Notes under the pieces: model-generated
The model's input: only the letters and a program-made list of their open reading frames with translations
Told to the model about the DNA's origin: nothing
Database searches by the model: none
Shown here: positions 45,390-59,548 of the stretch, piece by piece
Numbering within the stretch: position 1 is the first letter of the stretch
Layout of the letters: every line of letters starts with the position of its first letter
Program-made: the position numbers and the translations under genes
From: Centroberyx gerrardi
Lineage: Eukaryota; Chordata; Actinopteri; Beryciformes; Berycidae
Direction: 5' to 3'
Length of the DNA stretch: 64,000 nt
NCBI RefSeq assembly: GCF_048128805.1
Contig: NC_136006.1
Coordinates: forward strand, 8,728,179-8,792,178

Positions 45390-48300
45390 ATGGTGGAGCA
45401 CGGTGATATCCGCGTGGTTCACCGAGGTGGCAGCAAAATAAACTTTAGGGAGCCCGTAATCACTAATGATTCAAGGTATGTGTGTGTTTTACAACCGGTA
45501 ATGTTGTGTAAAAAGAGTGACAAAGACTCGCGCGCTGCTTCGACGGTTATTAACCTGAGAGCTAGCCTGATGCTAGCCGGTGCCGCTAATGTTGATATTC
45601 CTCCGTGTTGTTTATCAATCCGTGTTAGCTTATCTTAACATAAATGTCGATTTTTTTTTTTTAAGACCCTTCCAAAGTTTGTTGCTTTCATAATTTATGT
45701 CACATTATTTTTCAAATCCTTGGAAAAATGCAATATGGTGAAGATACATGAAGACATTTAGCCCCTTGCATGTACTTCAAATTGTTTGGTCTGTTTAGAT
45801 TTTGTTTATGTTTCTTTTTTATATGTGTGTGTGTGTGTATATATACGTTTTGTATGTGTATTTGATTGTGTAAAATATTTCCTTGGTGATTTTATTTTTT
45901 GCGCCAGGTTCCTGTTGTGTGCTTCAGGCGAGTGTGTGAAGGTGTTCAGCACCTCCACAGAGGAGTGTATCCATGACCTGCAGGGACACACAGACCTGGT
46001 GACAGGTGTGCTGCTCAACCCCTCCAACCACCTCCAGGTATCTCATTACACTTTATATCAGCATGCTTAGATTACTGGACACCCCTCTTTCAGTAGAGAC
46101 CAGCTAGGGCCGTTCATATTGTCATCCAAAAATGCTTTTAGTAGTCAGGTCAGAGCCCACCTCTGGAAAAATGTGTTTGTATTGTCAGGCTCTAGAGTAG
46201 GATTAGGTGCACATGCATGCACACACAGACAGACACTCTTCCACTTGCATTACTAAGAATTTACACTTTTCATACACACAAACTTGCGCATGCCTACACA
46301 CACTCACACACTCCCATAGACACTTCATATACACCCACGCTTTGTAGCTCAGTTTAGGTGTAGTGTGAAATAAATTTGTACTAAATACCTAACTGTATTG
46401 TTATTGTAATATTGTATGTTTTGTGTACTGTTTTTATTTTTTCCTCTTTTTGTTCTCCATCGAGGACCACATTGGAAACAAGTGTTTAAGTACGCTTTTA
46501 CGTGTTATCCTCTGGGATGCCTGTACTTTTATACCCAAAAATAAAATCAATCAATCAATCAATCATAGATTGACAAAATCTGGGCTATACCTGTCACATT
46601 GGGCTTCAACGAGAGCTGTAGCTGAAGGGAGATTTGTAATATAAGCAAACTGTATGTCTCTTACTGTTTATCCCTGGCATTGTAGGTGTGCAACCCTCTG
46701 TTTCACGACTAGCAGACTGTATTACACTGTTGGCATTTTTAGCTCCTTGACTGTTCATACATCAAATCGGATCGCCTGGGGTCCAATGATTGATTGTACC
46801 GTGCAGATTTTAGGTGTCTGTTTTTGCCTCGGAGTTATTCCATACATTAGTTTACTGAAATAATAGAAATAAAGGTGCTGCAGATTTTTGAGTTTAAGTG
46901 GAAAAGTTGATCTTACCCCCTGTGTTGATGCATTATTCCTACTTTCTTGCAGGTCTACTCTTGCTCAGCAGATGGCACTATCAGGCTTTGGGACTTCACA
47001 GATGGCATCCTTATCAAGGTACAGCTTGATTCTCTCCAAGTTTCTCTCCAGCCATCACTGTTTGCAATCACTGTGTTGTGTTTGTGTATTCCCTGGCAGC
47101 CTGTGTGACAGCGATGTAATCTTTTCCAGACTTTGGTCGTTGGATACCCCATCTACTCCTTGTATGCCTCTGCAAACCATGGTGGAGTCCTCTTTATCGT
47201 TACCTCTATGCAAAGTGACAAAAGATCTGGTAAGTTTGACCCATTTTTAGTGTTTGCTGGAGTTTGAAGGCTACCCACATCAGTTCAGTTATGACACTAG
47301 TCCCATTTTCCAGGGGCGATGGAACAAAAAAGGAATTTGATGTTGAAGAGATGTAATATTTCTGCTATTGTGGAATAATGCTCTAAACTGAGTTCAGGTT
47401 TGAGCTGTGAGCACATAACAGAATACGCACATCCTGTAACTCCCTTAAAATAATGTCCGTCAAGAAAATGTTTCCCAAAATTATATTATATTGTATCCTT
47501 TCTCAGTCAGGAAGCAGTTTTGATTCCAGAGAGAAACCACAATTTGGCTGAAATCATATTGGCTTGTCCATGTTCATGTTCATGTCCAACATGCCCTTCC
47601 TACAGACCTTCATCTCATATGTTAATGACATTGCACTTGGCTGATACAGTTGGGTGGGATTGTAAATTTCCAGAGCACACAGTTGCAAGAACTCTAACAG
47701 AGCCCCCATTCTTATTTTCAGAGCATGACCCTGTCTGAGCATTCATAATGCATTCTAGCTACAGCGGCAAAAGAGAACTAGACATTTATTCGAAGTGCCT
47801 CACAGAACCATTAGCACATACATTGTAGCATGAGTGGCTCCAGTGGGATTTGAACCCCTAATCTTGGCAGTGATAGTGCCATGTTTATCCCATTGAGCTA
47901 CAAGGGCCACAAGAAAAGTGTAATCAGTAATAATGGCCAAGCTGCCTCTCCACAGTGGACAATGTAAATCCTACAGACCACAACTCACCAGAACCTTTTA
48001 TTTAAATGAAAAGCCAAGGATTTATTGGCGTTTGTGACTATTTAGTGATACTTAAGCATCTTCACATCTCATCCGTCATCTGATATTGTTAGTAAGTCTC
48101 TCTTGAGTTTTTGTGCTCTCACTTTTAAAATGGATTATGAGGTTGGATTTACAAACACATCAGTGATCACATTCCCTTCCAAGGGCCCACATCTGCAAAA
48201 TTTGAATAGATTCAACACTCACCATAAATCTCTCCTGACTTTGCCAGCTTGAGACTTTATATGTATTGAACTGGATAAGAGGTCACTCGGGATGTAAGGA

Positions 48301-51300
48301 TCTGGTGTTGGACGCTGTGTGTTTCTGTGCAGAAATGTTCCAGCTGGCTGCTTTACATCTGCCGCACAGTGGAGATCAGGTGGTGGAGGCCAGAGAGCTT
48401 TCTGCTGTGCTCAATGATGTCAGCTCCAACTCAGGAGCCATCGCCTTCGGCCAAGGGGTGAGTACACCACAACTACTGTCACCACCAGCAGTATTTTTAA
48501 ATATATCAAGACTTTTGTTCTCAAATGTGATATCTGCCACTTGAAAATCACCAGTGACACCACCTGACCTTACAAGGCACTAAATATCGTCTGTCAGCAG
48601 CTTCGGTTCAAAACCTAATATTTGTCGAACTCCAATTGATAGCAAAAAATTTAAACAATTATGGTACTTGTTAAAAGATTGTAGCTCACTTCAGTCCTTG
48701 TTTGATAAAATGGTAAAATCTAATCTAAAACCGAAATCTATTTTTATCATTTTGGAGATATTGAATGATTATGATATGAACTTCTAGTAATGATTTTTCT
48801 TTTTTCCAAAATGGATATAGCTTTTCAGAAATGAACTTTTTGTACATACATTTCCCTGTTGTATGCTAGATGGTGAAATAAAACTCACATCTAACTGGCA
48901 CTGTGGACGGGTCTTAAAATAACACTCCTCAGTATTATGTAAATCAGTGGTTCTCAATGTGGGGTCCGGGGACCACCAGGGGTCCTTGAGGGGGTTGCAG
49001 GGGGTCCCCAGCAAATTGATGAATTGTTCAGCATTAATTCATTTACAGTTAACACAATTAGAGAATGTAGAAGAATGACTATTTTGATTATAGTTTCACT
49101 GTTATCTCTCTACCTACAATACAGATAGTCATGGAATTATGGAGAAAATCATATCAAACAATAAAGATATTCTCAGATTTGGGTCTGAGGGACAAAATCT
49201 CATCAAATTGGGGTCTGTGGCTCTAATGTGTACTACATTAGGGGTCCTTGATATGAAAAGGGTTGAGAATCACTGATGTAAATGACCCAAGAGCAGGTTT
49301 CAAATACAGTTTAACCCCGGTCTTCACAGGCTCGGTCCTCCTGACTCATGTTCCTGTTGCTGTGTATGTGTGATATTAACCAGACAGTTGTCGTCCTCAC
49401 AGGGTGAATATATTGCTTCAGCTAAAGGTTTGCACCTGGAGGTCTACTTCTTCAAGAAGCAGAAGTCATACAGGTGAGCCGTGGTATCATCATTTGAAAT
49501 GCCTGACAACCAGCCACATGTTTCAGTTATGGAGTATAGAGATAAACTGTAGTGTCAAAGCCACTGGATAGTTTGATTATATCAGTTATGGGTTTTACTG
49601 AAGGGTAGGACATGCTGATGAATAATAATCTCTTTACAACTTTCAGATCCCATCATAACTCAAAATACCAGTCCACATTTTGCTGCAAAGTGTCCACGTA
49701 ATACAAACCGCAGCTTTAAAATACATCTAAAACTCATTTTCAGCTGTCTCTAACTACTGATTCGGCCTTTAACTTGCACTGCACATCTGACATTTCATTT
49801 TATTAGACACTGAAGAGACACCAAGAGAGGGGTTGATATATGTGACAAAGGTCATGAATCAGTTCAAATCCTTGACGTTCGCAAACACACGGTGTGCACC
49901 TTACCCCACTGAGCCACCAGGAAGACCTATAACACATTTTTGTCCTTGTGTGGGTTGCAAATAGGTTTTCCCTAAAAGAAGATAACAAGAAGGGAGGCAA
50001 GAACACATTCACATGCATCTCCTGTCACCCAAAAGACGACTGCATTGCTACCGGGCATGAAGATGGCAAGATCCGCTTGTGGTGAGTGAAACTGGATGAC
50101 CTTTGTGTGCTGATAACAGCAAGGTTGGCAAAGTCTAAACATCTGCTGTTGTGGCACATCTTGTGCTCTGTACTTTTTTTGTTTGCCAAGCTGCACCAAC
50201 AAATAATTGTATTCTTCTACCTCTGCCTCAGTGGTGTTGCACCTTTTCATTTTGGTGTGCAAGAATCTATGAACTAAACCATTTTACTTTCATCATCTTT
50301 CATGTCTGCCTATCCAATGCTCTCACTTTTACAGATTTTATTTTCATGTATTTACTTATTTGATTCTTCTGTAATTGTATTTCTAACTTATGTCTGCCAT
50401 TGTTATATTTTTTTAATCTCAGTAGCATTAAATCATTCACATTTAATTGTTTATAAAGCACTTTGTAAATCTTTTGAATGGTGCTTTACATATAAAGTTA
50501 ACTATTGTTGTCTATAATGGGCTGTGATTCATTTTGTGTGCATTGCCTCCCTCCAGGAGAAACTTCAACCACAAGAGGGAGTACACATACTCCACCCTCC
50601 ACTGGCACCACAGTGCAGTCGGCTCCCTGTGCTTCACCCCAGAAGGTACATGGATGACCACTAGTATTATTTCACTCTGTATATCCTTACCTCTTCTTTT
50701 AACTTGAATTTTCCCAATGCTCAGTATAAAGCAGGGCTGCACAACATATCATAAAATAAATCAAAATTGCAATAATGATGATGATTTCCAAATCACAAGA
50801 AGTTGTGATTTTTCATCATCAACTAAACAAGGTATTCTGGTCCTGTGCAGAATCCTTGGTCTACCAAATAACTTGCACATTGTTCATTGTATTTAATCAA
50901 AATAAGGCCTCAGCATTAACATCTGCATCTCATGAACCCCCCTCATTGTTTTTTTCAGTGCTCGAAAAACAAATTATGCAGAAGTAGCTACATCCACATG
51001 TATCACATTTTATCCAGACAAATATAGCACATTCCTAGTATAAAGATATTATTGTAGTATTGTACTACATTGCACCTAATCTTCAGTTTTTTTAAATCAA
51101 CCAAAATCAAACCTGTGTTTCCCACACAGTAAACTAAATATCTGCCAGTCCTCCAGAAGGGAATCCCCACCCAAACTAAGTGAGATATATAAGCTAACTA
51201 GACCTCAGACAGGCAACTAACGATCTTTTGGGGGTTCTTTTCCATTTCAACAATCCCTTTTGCTGATAAAATGATGAAAGTGGCTAGTGAATTTTTGCAT

Positions 51301-52270
51301 TCACCAGCCATTGTGGCAAAAAACGTTCCTGCCCCGTTTCTCCGCTGTATTTATTTGTGCTTTGTTCCACCAGGCACCAACCTGCTGAGTGGAGGCGTGG
51401 AGTCGGTGTTGGTCCAGTGGCGATATGACCAAGAGAGCCAGCGGGATTTCCTGCCCCGCCTGGGCGCCGCCATCACACACATCGCTGTCTCACCTGATGG
51501 AGTGCTATTCTGCACCTCGCACGCAGACAACAGTAAGGAGCTGTAACACACATTATACACTCACAGCTAGACATTACAGGCTAGACAAATAAGAATAATA
51601 ATAGCAGTAGACCAAAACCACTATTGTAAAGTGCTTTACGGGAAAGAAAGTGTACAGTGCCCCTTCTGCCAACTATGCCTTTACACTACTCTTGCACTTA
51701 AGAGGTTTTAGCTAATGAGATGTGAAAACATTACTTATCTAAAGACTTAAAAACTAATTTAAATGGTTCTTTTGTCTAAAGGCTTGTACAGGCCTTAAAA
51801 AAAAAAAACCTTTTCTGACTTGCCAACTTCTCCCTGGACTTGGAGAACATTTGCTCCCCTGGAACAAAACTCACTTCCCAACTCTTGCAAAACCAGTTTT
51901 ACTACCCAGGGCTATTGCTATGAATAATAGCCTACACTGGGTGGTGAAATTTGCCAGTTGGAACTGACTGAACCCCATAAGCTTTATATTTGCCAGCAAA
52001 TTTTGTAGCTAAGAGCTCAAGTCTATGTCTGGCTGAGAGGGCTGAGCTGCATAACACTAATTGTCTCACAGCACATTTTATTGTGTTTTTAAGTTGTTTC
52101 ATATATATACAGTAATCACTGCAACTGTGAATCCATATAGATTCAGTTCAGTGCTTCAAGTATTAATGGATAACTAACTTCTGTGCTTCTTGCCCTCTTC
52201 TCTCCTCTAGAGGTCACGATCATCCAGAGCTGCGTTAAAGTGTCGGCTGTCATTCAGGGCCTGGTCAAAG
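45390..52270 (+). CDS. wdr75: wdr75 exons 1-10: first WD40 propeller
   Basis: Residues 1 to about 334. Blade motifs seen: [108 protein letters not shown]. These line up in order with human WDR75. Exons 2 and 3 join in phase 0 between blades. The donor of exon 9 is A|GTAAGG with a split Lys codon. Confidence 0.93.
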
Positions 52271-52687
52271 GTGAGTACAGACTCCATAGGTGACGACAGC
52301 ACATACATGCACCATAAACTGGCTGTGTGGGCCCATAAATAATGTAAGACCTTTACAGTTCTTGGAGAACAATCTTGCTTCTCAGATAAATCGTCATCAT
52401 TATGTAAGGAAGTTTTAATGCGCATGAATGTATAAGCAAAAGCAATAGACAAGTACAGATTCTGTACAGTCTCAAGGTGTGTACAGTGTGATGAAGTTTG
52501 TTTTTTGAAGTTTGCACAGCTATAGATAGATATAAGATGGATATAATTTTATTAATGTGTCACTCCTCAACAAATAGGTCAAACAAAGCAACAAACACAA
52601 TAACCCAAAAAAAAAAGGAAGTTGAGGACTACTCATCAAGAGTTACAAGACACAGGCTAAAAACAATACACATAAAAAAAGATACTA

Positions 52688-52779
<92 letters not shown>

Positions 52780-55700
52780 GTATTTACATACATACACACA
52801 AATACACACACATAAGTACATACATTCGTATAGATACGTTGATACACATATACATACATACACACACACGAAAAAAAATAAAGGTCATATTACACACACA
52901 CAAACACAAAGGATATAAAACAATCTTAATATTGCATTATAAAATTTAGACACTCATGAATGAACGTCTTCTGTTGAGAATGAGGTGGCAAGCTTTGGCA
53001 CATTCGTTGATACAATATTTACCAGCTAAAACTACACACAATTTATTTAAATCATCGTACTCATTAAAATTTGCAACATGGTTTGAAAGTTGAAAAAATA
53101 ATTCAGAACGAATATCTGTATAGAGTTCACAGTGTAAGAGTACATGGGCTCCTGATTCAATAGAACCATTATAGGGTACAGAACCATCTATCGGCGGGGT
53201 GTTTGTGTACCTACCAGTTTCTATAGCTAAAGGTGCAACTCCACATCTGAATTTAGCAAAGGCGCTTCTGTGCTGCCTTGATAAGATACTTTGTACATAT
53301 GGCTCTGTGTCAAAAGCACTTTTAAATAGGCAATAAGTGCGCAGTTTGTTACCCTCAGGTTTATTTATTAACTGAAACCATTTCTGTTCATCACTCTCTG
53401 ATACTGCAATGTCAAAATTCTTTAAGTCATTTCTTGAATAGACTCTATCTGTGCGGGCAAGGTGGGACATATGCAAGGAGCTAAAAAAAGTTCTCACAGT
53501 GTACATACAATTTTTTACATTTGTCATTTGGGAAGCCCACAGAAACACACGTTTACAGAGTCGCCTATCAGGCATGCTACAAAGCCTCTGCCAATTCTTA
53601 AAAATACATGACCACTGGCGTTGCCATAGAGTTTTCCAACCCATATCACCCTGTATGGCAGCAGTTGGGGTGTATTTACCAACTCCTAAATAAAATCTGC
53701 ATGCTTGGTTAAAGACAGCATTATCACAAGAGTAGCTTCTGTAACCCCAAACAGCAGCAGCAAACTCATTTTTCCAACTCTCTAAAATAGTTTTTTTGTC
53801 AGTCTGAATAGACCCATCAGGCCCCAGGTGTCCTCCAAACTTTTAATGTTTTTGGAGATTCTCCGTTCCATGCTTTCGATTGCTTGTAGGATGTCATCAT
53901 GGTTATTTGATTCATCCTCTGCTTTGTTTGCACTTGAGCGCAGGGACTTCGATTGTTTGTTGTCAATCGGCATCTTAACTAATTACTTGTTTAAAAAAAA
54001 ACAAACAGAAAAAGACATGCCGACGGTTCAATCACAGCCACCTATTAACATTCACACTTTACCTATTTCAAGATAAAAACATTTGCCGAGAGATCCAGGA
54101 GATGCAAACCAGGAAGTCACGTCGCTGCCCACTGATGTGTGGGCAGTAATGAGCGAAGGGTCTCACCTGTGACTGACTGACCTAAATTTGCACAGTGCTG
54201 TGGCAAAAGCGTTGTGATTAAACAACAAACACAGTTTGGCACGCAGGTACAACCAGTTGCATAAGAAACAACAGAAGAGCTTCCCTACTAGTCCTCTTCT
54301 GTGCCATCTCTCCATTTATGCCAAGCTTTAATGGTAGTGGTTTGAGTCTCTGGACTTTGGGTTGTGTCAAAGAAAGCCCCAACTAACAAAATAAATGTTT
54401 ACATTGGCTACGTTTACATGCTCATAGAATTTTGTTGTTAACCCGGTCACTCAAGTAACCTGGTTCTGGGTTGACGCATGTAGACGTCACTCTCTGTTAG
54501 AATAATCCGGTTAAACTCAAACCCAGTTAAGATGTTGGCTTACTCCACTGACTATTAAACGGGTTACTGTGGCGTGGAAACATGTTACTCCTTTCACTTT
54601 TGGTGTTCACTGTCTGCGCAAACTCGCTCACACAGCATTATGGTTACATTTTTATGCCAACAAAAACATGGCAGCAAGAAGTACCCAGTATTAACATTGG
54701 GATCATAATTGCTTTACCCTGTATTAGAAGTGGCCTATTGCTCAGTCAAAGCGGCAGAGGGTGGATGGCTGGCTGAACCTTTTCATACATTTTTTGCTGG
54801 TGGACTGTTGTATCTGTAGACGGGACACCACAAGTGGACAGAAATATTGTGTTAACTGGTTTATTCATGGAAACAGGGAGACTCAGTCGCATGGTATCAA
54901 TGGCACATGTTAAACAGCTTAACCCAAATAACTCCTTAACTGGAGTATGGCCAACAGCCAGGTTACTCTGTGCATGTAAACGTAGCGAGTGACTTCCCCT
55001 CTTTTCTGCCCCCATCCAGGAGAAAGTGTCAGGACAGACTTGATGGTGGACCCGCGCAGCAAAGCCCTGGTGCTCAACGGGAAACCAGGCCACCTGCAGT
55101 TTTACTCCCTCCAAAGAGACAAGCAGCTGTACAATGTAAGCACTCTCCTTTATACGCCACTCTATCAGTAGATTACCCGCCACTTGTAAACCTCACCGAG
55201 TCAGTTTGCAGATAATTTGTAGAAGCTTTTATTGACGTCAGGTGTATCTCTTAACAGTGAAGTGAGATTTCAGTCTCTGTCTCTGAAAATGACTTATTTG
55301 AATTATGATGCAATTCATATTAAATTTATGAGGACAAAAAGTTCAAGCACATACCCATTCTGACCCACAAGCAGACTTAGCAATTCCGCCAACTAAACTT
55401 TGGTGTGACTTAGTCTTTAGAGTTAAACACTGAGGTCAATCATCTTCTGTGTTTCCTGTAGCTGGACATAGTGCAGCAGGAGTACATTCACCAGGCGGGC
55501 CTGGAGCAGTTTGAGGTGGTCAAGGCGGCTTTCGACGCCCGTGGCAACTGGCTGGCTACGGTGGAGGAGAGGAAACAAAAAGACTCTGCGCTGGAGGTTA
55601 ATTTGAAACTATGGGCTTACGATGAGCAAACCCAAAGGTAACCTGTCTAGAAAATATCAGATATTTCCATTATCCTGTTTGTTCAACCAATCAGTGAAGA

Positions 55701-58700
55701 TAAGGAATGGGAATTTTGACTAATTTTGGAGTCAATTAATGTTGAAGTTATCTATAAAGTCATGTAGCTGACTAGTAGGCTGATCTAAAACTGGTTTCAG
55801 AACCCTAATGTGGAAAGCTCAGTCCAGAGGTCTTTTTGGGTAAAAAAAATAAATTAAATAAAATCAACCACTGTTTGAAGGGCAGAAGAAGATGATGTGT
55901 CCTTAAACCTACTTCATGACTTTTCTCCCCTCCAACCCTAACTTTCTGCCCTATCACACACTCCCTTCCCTCTCACCCTGCAGTTTTGTGCTGAACACGA
56001 CCGTCTCGGCCCCCCACGAGGCCAGGATTACAGCCATGTGCTTCTGCCGTGCCGCAGACAGCCAGACCACCATGCTGGTCTCCGCCAGCAAAGACGGGCA
56101 CTTCAAAGCCTGGCAGCTGGCCGAACCAACCCACACAGAAGGTAAGCAGTCTAGCCCGGCTCGTGCACTTCAACCAAACGGCAAGGTTTGGCTTGAGTTG
56201 TCCAGCAGTTTGCTGTGCTCACCTGTATTGTTGTGTCCCCCCATTCTTTTTGGCATTTCTGTGCTGTTGGGTAACTTTGTCTATGTCTAACCTCATGTTT
56301 TTTTTGCAAATCAACTTTCATCCCATTGCTTAATGTTGTTAAGGAATTTGTGTTCTTTGTGTTCACATGTTGTGAGAAGTGATGACTCACAACATGTGAG
56401 TAGCTAACATGTGACTGCCATGGGTATCTGTATTGACCACAGCAGTCCAGGCTGTTTTTCCAACATTTAAGCTGCGCTAGACAAAATTTCAATGTCAAAA
56501 ATGCATCTGTCTTATTGGCCTAAATCACAAAATGGGACTGCGACAGAAGAGCATCTCATCCCTCCTAATTGAGACCCCATAGATTTGCCCAAATTAAATT
56601 CTGGTGTCTGGTATGGTCTTTTGCCTCTCTCGTCCCTTTGGTGTCCTTTTTTCTAAAGCAATCTCACACCGGCCAGGTTGAGTGTGCTGTGTTCAGTTTA
56701 CTGACATTATGTTACATGATTTAATCATGCACAATTGCAAACAGGCCAAATTGCTTCATGAAAATTATTACCATAGACACAGAAAAAGAAATGTGCATTT
56801 TCAAGGGAAATGTATGAGTTTGATCTTTCAGAGTTTCACAGTTTGATCAATTCGTAGTGCCTTTTCTACCATTTTGGTTTGAATTCTTCCTAGAACATCT
56901 CAACGCCACATGATCATGTTTATCATATGATCCATGCCATGTGGTTGATGCTTTTAAAGCGTTTTACACAACAGTGATGGCAAACATTATTAGTCTGGGT
57001 GGCCCCAGTAGAAATCAAACCACTACCTTTGCCAGTGCCAGTGCCAGGCTCTACTCTTTCAGCTTCACAACACACAAAGCCTGCTGAATGTGAAGTGTTT
57101 CCACGGGGTTTGAGCCAGAGCAGGCAGTATTTTACGCTAACCCAACATGCTGTCTCTCTCTCTCTCCTTCCTCTCGAATGGGCTGGGCAGATGAAGGGCC
57201 GTCTTGGTCGTGTGATTTCGTGGGTGCCTATCACGGCCTGGTGCCCGACTGCTGCTGCTTCTCGGCCGATGGCTCCCTGTTAGCCGTCAGCTTTCAGGAG
57301 GTGGTGACCGTGTGGAGCCCCGCCTCCTGGGAGCTCCTGACAACTCTGTCCCAGCCGCCAGGAGCCATCAGGTTAGAGCAAACATGAGTGCACACACACT
57401 AACACACACAATCAGTGACACACGCATAATCAGACAGACAAAGCTGAAATGGAAACAGGACGTTAGCTCCTGCTCTATGAGCCTCGGAATCACATAATTT
57501 GCTAAGTACAAGAAAATCTAGAGGAATTTGTCTTGTTGATATTGGCACAGAGACACATTAACAAGCAAGTAATGTAATAAGATAAGCACAAACTGGCATG
57601 AATCATACAGCAACATCAAGGCCTCACATTCAGTGGGACAATGCAAGACATACAATAGACAGTACTTAGTTAATACGCAGCACACACACACACCCACACA
57701 CACAGATTCACTTGGCAACCAGCTGTTCGGAGTTTCGTTGTTTTGTGCCGAGGCTCCTCAGTGGTGGGATGTCTTTGAACAGTGAATGACCTTTGACCCT
57801 ACTGGCAGAAACCCAAGATCCTCACAACGGACGGGGGATGAAACCGTCTGACGGAGAAAACGAAGTGCTGCGTGCCTGCCAGTTGAACTTGGGGACGGAC
57901 TGTAGTTTTGCAACCTTAGCGGAGCCTCAGATGTTGGCAGATGTCCCTGTCCTTAAGCAGAGGCTCTCGGGTCATTGAGGATGGGGAAAGTGCTCTTGCT
58001 AGTTTCTGTACCTCTTCCCTGAAATGAACTCGCATCACTGAGTCAGCCCTTAGTACATTTGCCAGAAAAACTGATAGTTAATGATGTATGATTTATCTTA
58101 TTAGGATGAAACAATTTAACTTAATGAAGACAAACATAACTCTCGAACAGCTTATTTTTAAAGGCATTCAGCTGTCACAATCCACAAAACTTGGAAACAG
58201 TCCCTCAGTAATTAGTGAGAAATGGACAGATATTTATTTGTGTTCCCTTTCACATGAATATAAACTTGTCTGAACTATATTGATGCAGAGCTGGCTGCTG
58301 ATGTAGCTGTGCTCCAAAGACTCAATCATGGCATTCAGAAAGCCACTTCAAATGAGCAGACATTTTCTGTGTCGTTTGGAAGCTTGAAGGGAACCCGCGA
58401 GTAATAAAGCTGGCAAAGCGGAAGGGACTGAACACTGGAAGGAGTAAAATCGTCGGCTGTTTTGACAGCTGCCCAGCGCACCTTGCATAACTGCCTCCTA
58501 TGGATGTGTACAGCTGGGTCATCTGCATGGGCCTCCAACTTGACCAACTTCACATTCCTTGCACCCAGTGACTGAAATTAACTTTTTGGCTCACCTGCAA
58601 AGAGCTGGTAAATTGAAAAAAATGTACCCGCCAAGAATAATTTTTACTGGCCAAAATAATGAATACACATTTTTCATAGAAATATTTATGTCACCCTACC

Positions 58701-59248
58701 CGCTTTAAATTATATCTAGTGTATACTGAAATCAAGTACAGTGTGTTAATTTAAAACTCACAGAACTCAAATTACAAGAGAGCATTTCGAAGCATAGTTT
58801 CAAAGTTTGAGAACAGGCAAAGACTGTATTTAAACAAGGCATTCGAAGGTTGTCGTCTCAAAACATGACCAGCTAGTGTAGCTGGCGACACTTATTGATT
58901 TGCATTTGGTGCTTGGCGGTTTATTTCGGACCCTGCTTGCGTGTTCCCATTTGAAGCTCCCAAAGCGGAAAACTCCTCAAAGCTAATCCTGTGAAATATG
59001 TGTGGTGTGAGGAGGCGGTTGGGGGGGGGGGCGCGGGCGCGCGGTTGCATGAACATAGTCAGTTGGGATCCTTTACAGTCACAGGAAAAGAAGGAGGACT
59101 GAAGCAGATTCTTGTTTTTTTTTTTCTCCACCAGGGACCTTTGTTTTGGGCGGCTAAGCTGCTCCAAGTATCTGCTGGGAACGACCGCCAAGAACCTCCT
59201 CTGCTGCTGGAACCTCCTCACCTGCTCCTGTAAGGCTGTCTGTCTGTC

Positions 59249-59300
<52 letters not shown>

Positions 59301-59495
59301 TGTGTTGTAGTTTATTTTGTTTTATTCATAGACCTAACTATACATTTCTTCTTTCTCTTTCACCCTCTATCTCTGTCTTCTGTCCTGTCTGGCAGTGGAG
59401 TGGAGCACCTCCATGGATGTAAGCCTGCTGCTGTCCGACCCCCTCTCTGAGAACTTGGCTGCCTTCTGCTGTCAGGCCGGATGCACTGACTGTAA

Positions 59496-59548
<53 letters not shown>

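Larger units (their letters stand above)
52271..55019. other. wdr75: wdr75 intron 10 (2.7 kb)
   Basis: The intron carries the (TA)n tract, an antisense LINE copy (about 52900-54110) and a MITE (54417-54986). The remaining sequence (52271-52690 and 54111-54416) shows nothing recognisable. Confidence 0.7.

Noticed and set aside
47815..47915. Possible tRNA gene (A and B boxes present)
   Set aside because: The acceptor stem does not pair and the body continues into a SINE tail. Same for 29820-29900, 49860-49925 and 57000-57065.
50735..50830. Left end of a hAT-like element ('gcagggctgcacaac')
   Set aside because: No matching right end or 8-bp duplication could be found nearby.
52946..53644. 232-codon frame as a host gene in wdr75 intron 10
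   Set aside because: [10 protein letters not shown]…GDMGW and the H/C cluster identify it as the 3' end of a LINE polyprotein.
57793..57978. 61-codon frame [12 protein letters not shown] in wdr75 intron 14
   Set aside because: It has no recognisable homology or splice context and its length is expected by chance.
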